DNA from: Mycobacteroides franklinii
GTDB taxonomy: Bacteria > Actinomycetota > Actinomycetes > Mycobacteriales > Mycobacteriaceae
Reading direction: 5' to 3'
NCBI RefSeq assembly: GCF_002013895.1
Contig: NZ_MAFQ01000001.1
Coordinates: forward strand, 372,001-436,000
Length of the DNA: 64,000 bases
Part shown: positions 1-8,133 of the stretch, piece by piece
Position numbering within the stretch: position 1 is the first letter of the stretch
Layout of the letters: each line of letters begins with the position of its first letter
The notes under the pieces: model-generated
Databases searched by the model: none
What the model was told of the DNA's origin: nothing
What the model saw: the letters and a program-made list of their open reading frames with translations, nothing else
Translations under genes and position numbers: made by a program

Positions 1-1
1 G

Positions 2-22
2 GATTGGCGCGCGGAGCTGTAG
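2..22 (+). CDS. possible 3' end of an upstream gene
   Basis: The first bases read in one frame as D-W-R-A-E-L followed by TAG at 20-22, which would be the tail of a gene beginning before the window. Only six codons are visible, so nothing can be said about the product. It could equally be intergenic sequence. Confidence 0.25.
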   Translation, partial: DWRAEL

Positions 23-77
23 AGACTCTCGAAAAAGCGGGCCGGTGACTCCCGTCGGCGCGCAGTACGCTGGTGAC

Positions 78-284
78 ATGGCTGGTAAGGAAATCGACAA
101 GCAGCGGGCAAATGCCGCGCTGGCTGTTATCCGGCAGCACCCGGGGATGGCGCTGTTCTTGGCGGCCCCGGTGTTGGCGGTCCTCGGAGCGGTGTGGTGG
201 ATCGCAGGTCTGGGCTGGGCGCTCGTTCTTACGGCGGTCATTGTGATCGCGGGCGGTGCCGCGATCGTCATGCGCCGCAGTTGA
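78..284 (+). CDS. small two-helix membrane protein, hypothetical
   Basis: A 68-residue protein starting MAGKEIDKQRANAALAVIRQ. A charged N-terminal segment is followed by two hydrophobic stretches (about residues 24-42 and 45-62) and a basic MRRS tail, so it is probably an inner-membrane protein with two helices. I chose ATG at 78; an in-frame GTG at 45 would add 11 residues that do not look helical or conserved. No obvious ribosome-binding site decides the start. No family was recognised and no function is proposed. Confidence 0.55.
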   Translation: MAGKEIDKQRANAALAVIRQHPGMALFLAAPVLAVLGAVWWIAGLGWALVLTAVIVIAGGAAIVMRRS

Positions 285-368
285 GATAGCTTCCCGGCTT
301 CACGCGCCCCTGTCGTTGTTCGCTACAGGCGAACACCCGGCCATTTGTAAGCATGTAATTTTGTAATC

Positions 369-893
369 ATGAAACGAGATCAACAAGCCGACGCCTCCGA
401 CGCTGCGGATTGGTTCGCCGGGCGCCTGCCCGACGGGTGGTTCGGTGGCGACCCCGAAGTCGTCGTCGACCGCGAAGAGATCACGGTGATTGGCCGGCTG
501 TCGGCCGACGAGGGCGACAAGGAGAGCGAAGCCCGCGCGGCGGGCCGGGCCTCTCGTTTTCGGGAAGAGACTCGCTCTCACCGAATGCGCATCGCCGACG
601 AGGCGCAGGCCCGCTACGGGCGCAAGGTTTCCTGGGGTGTCGATATTGGCACTGCCGAAGAACCTGAGCGAGTCCTGTTCACGCACATCGCAGTTCCGGT
701 GATGACCAGATTGCGTCAACCGGAACGGCAGGTACTCGACACCTTGGTCGAGGCCGGTGTCGCCCGATCGCGCTCCGACGCGCTGGCATGGGCGGTCCGT
801 CTGGTGGGCGAACACGCTGAGGAATGGCTGGACAAACTACGTGCCGCGATGACCGAAGTTCGGGACCTGCGAACAGAGGGTCCGCAGTTCTAG
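369..893 (+). CDS. hypothetical protein with a ribbon-helix-helix-like C-terminus
   Basis: A 174-residue acidic soluble protein with no signal peptide. The middle contains an Arg/Glu-rich helical stretch (about residues 45-85). The C-terminal third, from [20 protein letters not shown], resembles the helix-turn-helix half of a ribbon-helix-helix or antitoxin-like fold, so DNA binding is possible. No toxin-like partner lies beside it. It converges on the ABC exporter gene and the two coding regions overlap by 4 nt (890-893). Codon use matches its neighbours. This looks like an actinobacterial conserved hypothetical; the RHH reading is inference from sequence pattern only. Confidence 0.6.
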   Translation: MKRDQQADASDAADWFAGRLPDGWFGGDPEVVVDREEITVIGRLSADEGDKESEARAAGRASRFREETRSHRMRIADEAQARYGRKVSWGVDIGTAEEPERVLFTHIAVPVMTRLRQPERQVLDTLVEAGVARSRSDALAWAVRLVGEHAEEWLDKLRAAMTEVRDLRTEGPQF

Positions 894-2785
894 GCCTGCG
901 TCATCGCGAAGTAGGCGCCGCGACGGGCCACTAGTTCCGAGTGCGTCCCGCTCTCGACGACGCTGCCACCGTCCATCACCACGATACGATCCGCGTCCCG
1001 AATGGTGGAAAGACGATGGGCGATAATGAAACTCGTCCGGTCCCTGCGCAGCTCGGCCATGGCCCGCTGGATACGCAGCTCGGTGCGGGTATCGACAGAA
1101 CTTGTCGCCTCGTCAAGGATCAGCAGCTGCGGGCGTGCCAGGAAGGCGCGCGCAATGGTGATCAGCTGCTTCTCGCCGGCGCTGATGTTCCCGCCGTCGT
1201 CGGTGATCGTGGTGTCGTATCCGTCGGGAAGTGTTCGCACGAATCGGTCCACGTATGCGGCACGCGCCGCCTCAAGAATCTCGTCTTCGGATGCGTCGGG
1301 ACGCCCATAGGCGATGTTCTCGGCGATGGTGCCGCCGAAGAGCCAGGTGTCCTGCAACACCATGCCGATCCGCGATCGCAGATCGTCTCGGCTCATCGTC
1401 GAGATATCAACCCCATCAAGCAGTATCCGCCCGGAATCGACGTCGTAGAAACGCATCAGCAGGTTCACCAGGGTTGTCTTGCCCGCCCCGGTGGGCCCGA
1501 CGATCGCGACCGTATGCCCCGGTTCGACGCGCAGTGAGAGCCCCTCGATCACCGGGGCGTCGGGGGAGTAGCCGAAGGTGATGTCCTCGAATTCGACACC
1601 CGGGGTCCCGGCGGGAACCGTGGCCGGGACCGATGGATCCGGCTCTTCCTCATCGGCGTCCAGCAGCTCGAAAACCCTTTCGGCGCTGGCGAGTCCGGAC
1701 TGTAAGGTGTTGTACATCGCCGCCACCTGCGTCAATGGCTGGTTGAATTGCCGCACATATTGACTGAATGCCTGGATACTGCCCAGCGTCAGATCTCCCG
1801 AGGCGACCTTGAGGCCGCCGACCACCGCCACCGCCACGTAGCTCAGGTTGCCGATGAACGCTGTTGCCGGTGAGACCAGGCCCGAGAAGAACTGCGCGCC
1901 AAATGCGCTGCTATAGACCTTGGCATTCCTGTCGGCGAAGATGGCCTCTGCCTCCGCGCGATGCCCGTAGGTCTTGACGATGGTGAAACCGCTATACGTC
2001 TCTTCGATATGCGCGTTGAGCTTCCCGGTGTTGGCCCATTGCGCCACAAACAGCCCTTGCGATCGGCGGGCGATCGCGCGCGTCACCCACAGCGACAGGG
2101 GCACCGTCGTCAGTGCGATCAGTGCCAGCAGCGGCGAAATGCTGAGCATCATCAAAAGCACGGCGAGCAACGTCAATGCCGAACTCAGCAGTTGGTTGAT
2201 GCTCATCTGCAGCGATGTCTGGATGTTGTCGACATCATTGGTTACCCGGCTGAGAATCTCCCCACGCTGACGGGAATCGAAGTACGACAATGGAAGTCGA
2301 TGCAGTTTGTCTTCAACATCCGTGCGCAGTGCAACCACGGTGCGCTGCACGGTGATGTTGAGCAGTCGCGCCTGTACCCAGGCCAGGAATCCGGCGGTCA
2401 GGTACAAGCTCAGGGCCAACGCCAACGTCGTACCGATCGCGTGGAAGTCGACACCTTCCCCGGGTGTGACATTCATGCCGGAAAGCATCTGGGCGAACTG
2501 GCCGTCCCCCCGCGCGCGGGCGGCCTCGATCGCCTGTTCCTTGCTTTGGCCCGCGGGCAGCTCTCGCCCGACCACCCCGTTGAACAACAGGTCGGTGGCA
2601 TGCCCCAAGATCCGTGGGCCGATCACCCCGATCGCGATACCGGTCATCGACAGGGTAATTACCGTGGCGGTCAGAAGACGTTGCGGGGCAAGACGCTTCA
2701 CCATGCGTATCGCGGTGCCGCGGAAGTCGCGGGAACGTTCTGCCGGTCCCGTTTGTACGCCCCGAAAACCAATCGCGCGGGTCAT
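890..2785 (-). CDS. ABC exporter half-transporter, second subunit (Rv1272c-like)
   Basis: A 631-residue fusion of a six-helix type I exporter domain and an ATPase domain. The Walker [10 protein letters not shown] lies near residue 428, Walker B LLILDEAT near 555 with the catalytic Glu present, and the H-loop IIAHR near 588. The signature motif is SAGEKQ (about 535) instead of LSGGQ, so it is degenerate. The ATG overlaps the stop of the upstream partner gene in ATGA (2782-2785), implying translational coupling and a heterodimer. Size and order match M. tuberculosis Rv1272c/Rv1273c as I recall them. The substrate is unknown; multidrug or lipid export is the usual guess for this family. Confidence 0.9.
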   Translation of the reverse strand: MTRAIGFRGVQTGPAERSRDFRGTAIRMVKRLAPQRLLTATVITLSMTGIAIGVIGPRILGHATDLLFNGVVGRELPAGQSKEQAIEAARARGDGQFAQMLSGMNVTPGEGVDFHAIGTTLALALSLYLTAGFLAWVQARLLNITVQRTVVALRTDVEDKLHRLPLSYFDSRQRGEILSRVTNDVDNIQTSLQMSINQLLSSALTLLAVLLMMLSISPLLALIALTTVPLSLWVTRAIARRSQGLFVAQWANTGKLNAHIEETYSGFTIVKTYGHRAEAEAIFADRNAKVYSSAFGAQFFSGLVSPATAFIGNLSYVAVAVVGGLKVASGDLTLGSIQAFSQYVRQFNQPLTQVAAMYNTLQSGLASAERVFELLDADEEEPDPSVPATVPAGTPGVEFEDITFGYSPDAPVIEGLSLRVEPGHTVAIVGPTGAGKTTLVNLLMRFYDVDSGRILLDGVDISTMSRDDLRSRIGMVLQDTWLFGGTIAENIAYGRPDASEDEILEAARAAYVDRFVRTLPDGYDTTITDDGGNISAGEKQLITIARAFLARPQLLILDEATSSVDTRTELRIQRAMAELRRDRTSFIIAHRLSTIRDADRIVVMDGGSVVESGTHSELVARRGAYFAMTQA

Positions 2786-4518
2786 GCCAACACCGCCTGG
2801 GAATCACAGATTTCCCGGTAGGTCCCGCAACACTCCACCAACTCGGCGTGGGTGCCCGCCGCGGCGACCCGGCCGTCTTCCAGCACTATGATCTGGTCGG
2901 CGTCCGCCACCGTCGAGATCCGTTGTGCCACCACGATCACCGTGGCCTGCGCGGCGACTACGCGTAGCGCCTCGCGCAGGCGCGCATCGGTGCCCACATC
3001 CAGCGCAGAGAACGCGTCATCGAACAGGTAGACACTCGGGCGACGAATCACGGCGCGGGCAATCGCGATGCGCTGACGCTGCCCGCCCGAGAAGTTGATG
3101 CCGCCCTGCGAGACCGGCATCTGTAGTCCGGCGGCATGCGCACGAACGAAGTCCGCCGCCTGCGCCACCCGGAGCGCCTCCCACATCTCGTCCTCGGTGG
3201 CGTCTGACTTGCCGTAACGCAGATTGCTTCCCACCGTTCCGGAGAACAGGTATCCGCGTTGTGGAACCAAACCCATTACCTTCCAGAGGTCTTCGGGGTC
3301 ATAGCGTCGAACATCGTTACCTCCGACATGCACCGCCCCGGCGGTGACGTCGTGCAAACGGGGAATCAAGCTCAGCAGCGTGCTCTTGCCGCATCCGGTG
3401 GCGCCGACGACGGCGGTGACCGTCCCCGGCCGTGCGGTGAACGAGACCCCTTCCAACACGGCGCGTTCGGCGCCTGAATAACGGAACCCGGCGTCGGTGA
3501 ACTCGACGGTCGGATTCAAGGCCCCGACAGGAACCGGGTCCGGCGGTGCGGTTATGGATCCCGTCGTATCGAACACTTCGGTGATCCGTTCGGCGCAGGC
3601 AGTGGCTCGCGGCACCATGACGGCCAGCATCGTGAGCATCATCATCGACATGAGGATCTGCAAGAAGTAAGACAGGAAGGCCACCAGCGATCCCACCTGC
3701 ATCTGTCCCTGGTCGATACGCAACCCGCCGAACCAGATCAACGCGACACTGGAAGTGTTGATGACCAGCGAGGTGGCAGGAAGCATCAGGGCCTGCCAGC
3801 GACCCGCGGCCAGTGCAGCTTCCGATACCTCGGCCACGGCCCCGCTAAACCGGTTACGCTCCACGGCTTCCCGGGCGAATGCGCGGATGACTCGAATACC
3901 GGACAGTTGTTCTCGCATTACCCGGTTGATGCCGTCGATCAGGCCTTGCATGCGGCGAAAGATCGGCAGCATCGATCGCACGATGTACCAGTTGGCCACC
4001 GCGAGTGCCGGCATGCTCACCATGAGCAGCCAGGACAGTCCCGCGTTCTGGTGAATCGCCATGGCGATTCCGCCGATGCACATGATCGGGGCCGTCACCA
4101 GCATGGTGCAGGTCACCTGGACCAGCAGCTGCAGCTGCTGAACGTCGTTGGTGGTGCGCGTCAACAGTGTCGGTGCGCCGAACCGCGCGGACTCCTCGGC
4201 CGAGAACCCGGTGATGTGATGGAAAAGCGCCGACCGCATATCGCGGCCGAAGCCCATGCCGGTCCTGGATCCGAAGTACACCGCACCGATCGAGCAGGCG
4301 ATCTGCACCAGCGTGACGCCGAGCATCACCGTGCCGAGCCGCATGATGATGTGCGTATCGCCGTGCGCCACCCCGTCGTCGATGATGGCCGCGTTGACCG
4401 TGGGGAGATACAACGAGGCCAGCGTGCTGATGATCTGCAGCGAGACGACCACCGCGACCAGGCTGCGGTACGGGCGCACGTAACACGGCAGGAGGGCCCG
4501 CAACTGACCCTGAGGCAT
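2782..4518 (-). CDS. ABC exporter half-transporter, first subunit (Rv1273c-like)
   Basis: About 578 residues: an N-terminal exporter membrane domain followed by an ATPase domain with Walker [10 protein letters not shown] near residue 371, a canonical FSGGQRQ signature near 479 and Walker [13 protein letters not shown] near 501. The residue after the Walker B Asp is Asp, not the catalytic Glu. Together with the degenerate signature of its partner, this predicts one inactive and one active ATP site, as in heterodimeric exporters such as TM287/288. I chose ATG 4518 ([10 protein letters not shown]), which starts just before the first helix; ATG 4551 would add 11 residues. It is transcribed ahead of, and overlaps, the partner gene. 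Confidence 0.9.
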   Translation of the reverse strand: MPQGQLRALLPCYVRPYRSLVAVVVSLQIISTLASLYLPTVNAAIIDDGVAHGDTHIIMRLGTVMLGVTLVQIACSIGAVYFGSRTGMGFGRDMRSALFHHITGFSAEESARFGAPTLLTRTTNDVQQLQLLVQVTCTMLVTAPIMCIGGIAMAIHQNAGLSWLLMVSMPALAVANWYIVRSMLPIFRRMQGLIDGINRVMREQLSGIRVIRAFAREAVERNRFSGAVAEVSEAALAAGRWQALMLPATSLVINTSSVALIWFGGLRIDQGQMQVGSLVAFLSYFLQILMSMMMLTMLAVMVPRATACAERITEVFDTTGSITAPPDPVPVGALNPTVEFTDAGFRYSGAERAVLEGVSFTARPGTVTAVVGATGCGKSTLLSLIPRLHDVTAGAVHVGGNDVRRYDPEDLWKVMGLVPQRGYLFSGTVGSNLRYGKSDATEDEMWEALRVAQAADFVRAHAAGLQMPVSQGGINFSGGQRQRIAIARAVIRRPSVYLFDDAFSALDVGTDARLREALRVVAAQATVIVVAQRISTVADADQIIVLEDGRVAAAGTHAELVECCGTYREICDSQAVLA

Positions 4519-4567
4519 GGGCACCACTGTCGCACACGCTCCCTGCGACAAACCTGCAGCTCAGTGG

Positions 4568-4593
4568 TTGACTCCGGTTTGTGCCGCTACAGT
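4568..4593 (+). promoter_or_regulatory. promoter of lprB, predicted leaderless
   Basis: TTGACT at 4568-4573 and TACAGT at 4588-4593 lie just before GTG 4600. The 14-nt spacer is short, so the -35 match may be fortuitous. The -10 box ends 6 nt before the GTG, placing transcription start at or next to the start codon. Confidence 0.5.
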
Positions 4594-4599
4594 GCACAT

Positions 4600-5187
4600 G
4601 TGAGGTTGGGCTTAGGTTCGCGCGGCGTGTGGGGCAAGTGTGCTGTCGCATTGGTGATGGTTGCGCTCGTGTTGACCGGCTGTTCGGGTGGTGACAAGTC
4701 CGATCAGCCCAATGGCACCGCTCCGAATGCGACGGCACCGGCGCAGACCAAGTCCAAGGGCGTCGACGGTCCGATGTTTACCGAGTGCGGCGGCATCAGC
4801 GATCAGGCGATGATGCAGATGACCAAGGTCGTGGGCCTGGTGGGCACCGCCAAGAACTCCGTCGGCTGCGTCTGGCTGCGTGGCGGGAGCATCGTGGGAC
4901 CGCACTTCTCCTTCAACTGGTATCGAGGCAGCCCCATCGGTCGCGAGCGTGCGACCGAAGAGCGGACGCGCCCGAGCGTGGAGGACATCGAGATCGCCGG
5001 GTACAAGGGATTCATCGCCACCAACGGCTACCCGGGCACCGTGACCACTCTCTGTGAGATCGGCATGGATTTTGGAAACGACTTCATCGAATGGTCCATC
5101 AACTTTGAGCCGGGGACAGGCGCTCCGGACTCCTGTGACGTGGCCAAGCAGCTGACCGAGACGTCCATCAAGGCGGCCAAGAAATGA
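4600..5187 (+). CDS. lprB: DUF3558 lipoprotein LprB
   Basis: A 195-residue exported lipoprotein. The signal peptide has a basic start (RLGLGSRGVWGK), a hydrophobic core and the lipobox L-T-G-C near residue 27, so it should be anchored to the outer face of the plasma membrane. The mature part carries ECGGISD, a Cys/Trp block (SVGCVWLRGG) and the family motif WYRGSPIGRER, and closely matches M. tuberculosis LprB as I remember it. GTG 4600 was chosen because TACAGT (-10) ends 6 nt upstream and no Shine-Dalgarno is present. It is the first gene of a three-gene lipoprotein operon and overlaps lprC by ATGA. Molecular function is unknown; DUF3558 members are mostly mycobacterial. Confidence 0.9.
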   Translation: MRLGLGSRGVWGKCAVALVMVALVLTGCSGGDKSDQPNGTAPNATAPAQTKSKGVDGPMFTECGGISDQAMMQMTKVVGLVGTAKNSVGCVWLRGGSIVGPHFSFNWYRGSPIGRERATEERTRPSVEDIEIAGYKGFIATNGYPGTVTTLCEIGMDFGNDFIEWSINFEPGTGAPDSCDVAKQLTETSIKAAKK

Positions 5188-5741
5188 TGTATCGGAAGAC
5201 GAAGTCACTGTTCGCGGCGGCCTGCATCGCGCTCGTCGCATTCGGGTCCGCCGGCTGCGGCGGTACGGTCGACGGCGAGGCCGTCATGCCCGGCAAGGGT
5301 GACTCGGCGGAGGGCCCCAACGCCGAGCAGAAGTACCCCAACCTGCTCAAGGAATGCGAAGTCCTCACCACGGATGTGCTGGCCAAATCCGTCGACGCGG
5401 ATCCGCGGGATATTCAGAGCACCTTCGTGGGAGCCCTGTGCCGGTGGCAGGCCATGAGCAAGAGTGGTGGTCTGGTCGACATCACCCGGTTCTGGTTCGA
5501 GACCGGCAGCCTCGACGCCGAGAAGGCCACAGCGAACAGCCTGAAGTACAACGTCCAGGAACGGGCGATCCAGGGAATCCCGTCGATTGTGATGAGGCCG
5601 CCGGACCAACCGGGTGCGTGTGGAGTTGCCAGCGACGCTGCAGGTGTTGTTGGATGGTGGGTCAACCCGCAGGGCCGAGGCGGAGACTCATGCACGCAGG
5701 CAATCAAATTGATGGAAATGACGCTGTCAGTCAACATCTGA
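5184..5741 (+). CDS. lprC: DUF3558 lipoprotein LprC
   Basis: A 185-residue lipoprotein with basic n-region MMYRKTK, hydrophobic core and lipobox S-A-G-C near residue 25. The mature protein contains the DUF3558-type CEVLTTDVL and LCRWQA blocks (Cys then Trp), matching the LprC position in M. tuberculosis (Rv1275). Its ATG overlaps the lprB stop codon, so the two are probably translated together. A second ATG directly follows the first (5187). The biochemical role is unknown; co-transcription with two related lipoproteins suggests a shared envelope function. Confidence 0.85.
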   Translation: MMYRKTKSLFAAACIALVAFGSAGCGGTVDGEAVMPGKGDSAEGPNAEQKYPNLLKECEVLTTDVLAKSVDADPRDIQSTFVGALCRWQAMSKSGGLVDITRFWFETGSLDAEKATANSLKYNVQERAIQGIPSIVMRPPDQPGACGVASDAAGVVGWWVNPQGRGGDSCTQAIKLMEMTLSVNI

Positions 5742-6292
5742 CACGTCGTGTTCGCTCGTGCCGTCTCACTGGGATGTTCCTGTGTGCCGTGCTGGCTCTG
5801 GGAATCCTGTTCTGTGCGGGCTGCTCTGGCGGCCACGGTGAACTTGACGGGCACGACGCGTCCTCCTCGCATGACGTCAGGGTCGGCCCCGGCTATTCCG
5901 AGTGCGGCAGCCTGACCACTCCCGACGTCGCGGCAGTGCTGCACCGTGCCGACCTCAAGCTGATCGCGAAGACTCCGGCGGGATGCACCTGGTCCCCGAA
6001 CGGATATTGGGGCGCGCTCCCGAACGTCACCCTGTCCTGGTACCGCGGCAGCCCGATCGGCCGCGAGCGGGAGGGCGAGGAACGAACACGCGACGAGGTC
6101 AGGGACTTTTCTGCCGGGGGGAAGAACGGATTCATCAGTTCGACGTACGGGATGTGCGTCACGGCCCTGGAGTACGGAGACGACCAGTTCTTCGAATTGG
6201 CGGTCACGCTGCTCGGCGCCGGCCACGGCACCTCGTCGGCCGCGTGTCACTGCGCGATGAAGCTCTCCTCGCAGGTGGCGGAGAAGGTCTGA
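5690..6292 (+). CDS. third DUF3558 lipoprotein, LprB-like paralogue
   Basis: About 200 residues, or 172 from the alternative ATG 5774. The mature domain repeats the LprB signature almost exactly: YSECGSL, AGCTW and SWYRGSPIGREREGEERTR. It looks like a local duplication of lprB placed after lprC. The lipobox is C-A-G-C. ATG 5690 is preceded by GGAG at 4-nt spacing and gives a basic stretch (TRRVRSCR) before the hydrophobic core. ATG 5774 has no ribosome-binding site and gives an uncharged n-region, so 5690 is preferred although it overlaps lprC by 52 nt. I do not recall a third gene at this place in M. tuberculosis. Function unknown. Confidence 0.75.
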   Translation: MHAGNQIDGNDAVSQHLTRRVRSCRLTGMFLCAVLALGILFCAGCSGGHGELDGHDASSSHDVRVGPGYSECGSLTTPDVAAVLHRADLKLIAKTPAGCTWSPNGYWGALPNVTLSWYRGSPIGREREGEERTRDEVRDFSAGGKNGFISSTYGMCVTALEYGDDQFFELAVTLLGAGHGTSSAACHCAMKLSSQVAEKV

Positions 6293-6303
6293 GAGACGGT
6301 TCG

Positions 6304-6816
6304 TCAGCGCGGCACGTGGAACGTGGTGAGCGAGGCCCCGCCCAGCTCGAGCCGTGACCACGGTGAGCGCGTCGTCAGCACCGCGATCGCCGACGTCGGA
6401 AACTTGGTGGAGATGCGGTTCGCGGCCTCCGCGCTACTGGTGCCGGCATTGGCGAGCGCGAGCGCCAGCTGCGATGTGGTGGGCTCATGCCCGACGACCA
6501 GCACGGTGATCGCCGAATCCGGGACCGCGTTGATCTCACCGAGAGTGATGCCCGGCGTCGAGTCGTAGAGCTTGTCGCTGAACCTGACGAGTTGGCTGTG
6601 TACCCCGGTCTGAGTAAGCGTCGCGCGGGTCCGTGTTGCGGTGGAACACAGCACCGCGTCAATCCGATTGAAGTTGTCTTGCAGCCAAGTTCCGGCCTGG
6701 GTGGCCTGTCGGGTGCCACGCAGGTTCAGCGGACGCTCGTGGTCGTCGACTCCGGGTGGATAGGCCGACTTCGCGTGGCGCATCAGGATCAGGGCGCGTT
6801 TGGCGTCATCCGGCAT
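6304..6816 (-). CDS. SixA-type histidine phosphatase
   Basis: A 170-residue protein of the histidine phosphatase superfamily. The catalytic RHG motif appears as L-M-R-H-A-K (RHA, residues about 11-16), typical of the SixA branch, and the second catalytic His lies in VVGHEPT (about residue 105). It corresponds to Rv1276c by position. A likely role is dephosphorylation of a phosphoprotein or small phosphoester in the cytoplasm; the substrate cannot be read from sequence. Upstream on the same strand, TACGGT (6824-6829) ends 7 nt before the ATG, so the mRNA is probably leaderless. It converges on the lipoprotein operon. Confidence 0.85.
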   Translation of the reverse strand: MPDDAKRALILMRHAKSAYPPGVDDHERPLNLRGTRQATQAGTWLQDNFNRIDAVLCSTATRTRATLTQTGVHSQLVRFSDKLYDSTPGITLGEINAVPDSAITVLVVGHEPTTSQLALALANAGTSSAEAANRISTKFPTSAIAVLTTRSPWSRLELGGASLTTFHVPR

Positions 6817-6936
6817 GTTTCGTACCGTAGCCGGGCTACGCGACGAGTGCCGGGCAAATGCCAGAGCTGTGGATAGACCTCCGGGCCGGGCCTACGGGTC
6901 AGGCGCGGCATCCCCGGGCTTGTCGGTCGACGGCAA

Positions 6937-6942
6937 TAGACT
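6937..6942 (+). promoter_or_regulatory. -10 box of sbcD, predicted leaderless
   Basis: TAGACT ends 6 nt before GTG 6949 and there is no Shine-Dalgarno, which fits transcription starting at the GTG. No convincing -35 hexamer at 16-18 nt. Confidence 0.45.
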
Positions 6943-6948
6943 TCGTTC

Positions 6949-8133
6949 GTGAAGTTCCTGCACACCGCTGACTGGCAGCTCGGCATGACTCGGCATTTCC
7001 TTGCCGGCGAGGCGCAGCCGCAGTATTCAGCCGCGCGTCGTGAGGCTATTGCCTCCCTCGGCGAGGTTGCTGTGGCGCAAGGGTGCGGCTTCATGGTGGT
7101 GTGCGGGGACGTCTTTGAGTCCAATCAGCTGGCGCCACGGGTCATCAGCCAGGCGCTGGAGGTCATGCGTGGCGTCGGGGTGGACATCTATCTGCTTCCC
7201 GGCAATCATGATCCGCTGGATGCCGCCTCGGTCTACACCAGTGAATTGTTCCTGGCGGAGAAGCCCGCGAACGTCCATGTGCTGGATCGTGCCGGTGTTC
7301 ACCAGGTGGCTCCCGGCGTTGAGCTGGTGGCGGTGCCGTGGCGATCGAAGGCCCCGACACACGATCTGGTTGCCGAACAGTTGGACGGCTTACCCGCTGA
7401 TGGCACCCGGCGCGTCGTGGTGGCCCATGGCGGCATCGACATTCTCGACCCCGATCCGACGAAACCCGCGCTCATCGCGTTGAAGGCGGTCGAGGACGCC
7501 ATCGATCGTGGCGCGGTCCACTACGTGGCGCTGGGGGACAAGCACTCCCGAACCCAGGTGGGTTCCAGCGGGCGGGTCTGGTATTCGGGTGCCCCCGAGG
7601 TCACCAACTACGACGACGTCGAATCCGATTCGGGGCATGCGCTGGTGGTCGATCTGGACGAATCGGGTGCGGTGCGGGTGGATGCCCATCACGTGGGTAG
7701 ATGGCGGTTCGTGACGCTGCGACGGTCGGTGGACAACGCGCGGGATATCGCCGATCTGGGGCTGAACCTCGAACTGTTCCCCGACAAGGAGCGCACGGTG
7801 GTGCGCCTGGCGCTGACCGGCACGCTCAGCGTGACCGATAACGCCGAACTCGAAGAGTGCCTGGACAAGTACACCCGGCTTTTCGCGAGCGTGCGGACCT
7901 GGGAGCGGCACACCGATATCGCGGTGGTGCCGGCCGACGGCGAGTTCAGCGATCTCGGTGTCGGCGGTTTCGCCGAATCGGCGATCGCCGAATTGAAGGA
8001 GATGGCGGCCGACGGTGGAGCATCCTCCGCTGATGCTCAGGGTGCGTTGTCGTTGTTGCTGCGCCTCACGTCTGGTGGGGGGCTTGGTAGCGCTGCGAAG
8101 GGCGGTGCGAAGAAAAGAGGGGCGGCGGCGTGA
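6949..8133 (+). CDS. sbcD: SbcD/Mre11-like exonuclease subunit
   Basis: A 394-residue calcineurin-like metallophosphoesterase. Motifs in order: HTADWQLG (1-12), CGDVFES (about 49), GNHDPL (about 85) and VVAHGGID (about 157). The first motif has D-W-Q where SbcD/Mre11 normally has D-x-H, so one metal ligand is replaced. Its GTG start follows a -10-like TAGACT and the stop overlaps the sbcC-like start in GTGA, so both are made together. The predicted job is Mn-dependent nuclease action on DNA ends or hairpins with the ATPase partner, corresponding to Rv1277. The C-terminal tail is Gly/Lys-rich. Confidence 0.85.
   Translation: MKFLHTADWQLGMTRHFLAGEAQPQYSAARREAIASLGEVAVAQGCGFMVVCGDVFESNQLAPRVISQALEVMRGVGVDIYLLPGNHDPLDAASVYTSELFLAEKPANVHVLDRAGVHQVAPGVELVAVPWRSKAPTHDLVAEQLDGLPADGTRRVVVAHGGIDILDPDPTKPALIALKAVEDAIDRGAVHYVALGDKHSRTQVGSSGRVWYSGAPEVTNYDDVESDSGHALVVDLDESGAVRVDAHHVGRWRFVTLRRSVDNARDIADLGLNLELFPDKERTVVRLALTGTLSVTDNAELEECLDKYTRLFASVRTWERHTDIAVVPADGEFSDLGVGGFAESAIAELKEMAADGGASSADAQGALSLLLRLTSGGGLGSAAKGGAKKRGAAA

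Noticed and set aside
369..893. Toxin-antitoxin module at the RHH-like gene
   Set aside because: Neither neighbour resembles a toxin, so a lone RHH-like domain is not enough to call a module.
3907..4599. Plus-strand extension of the lprB frame upstream of GTG 4600
   Set aside because: It runs antisense through the ABC exporter gene; the -10 box and signal peptide place the real start at 4600.
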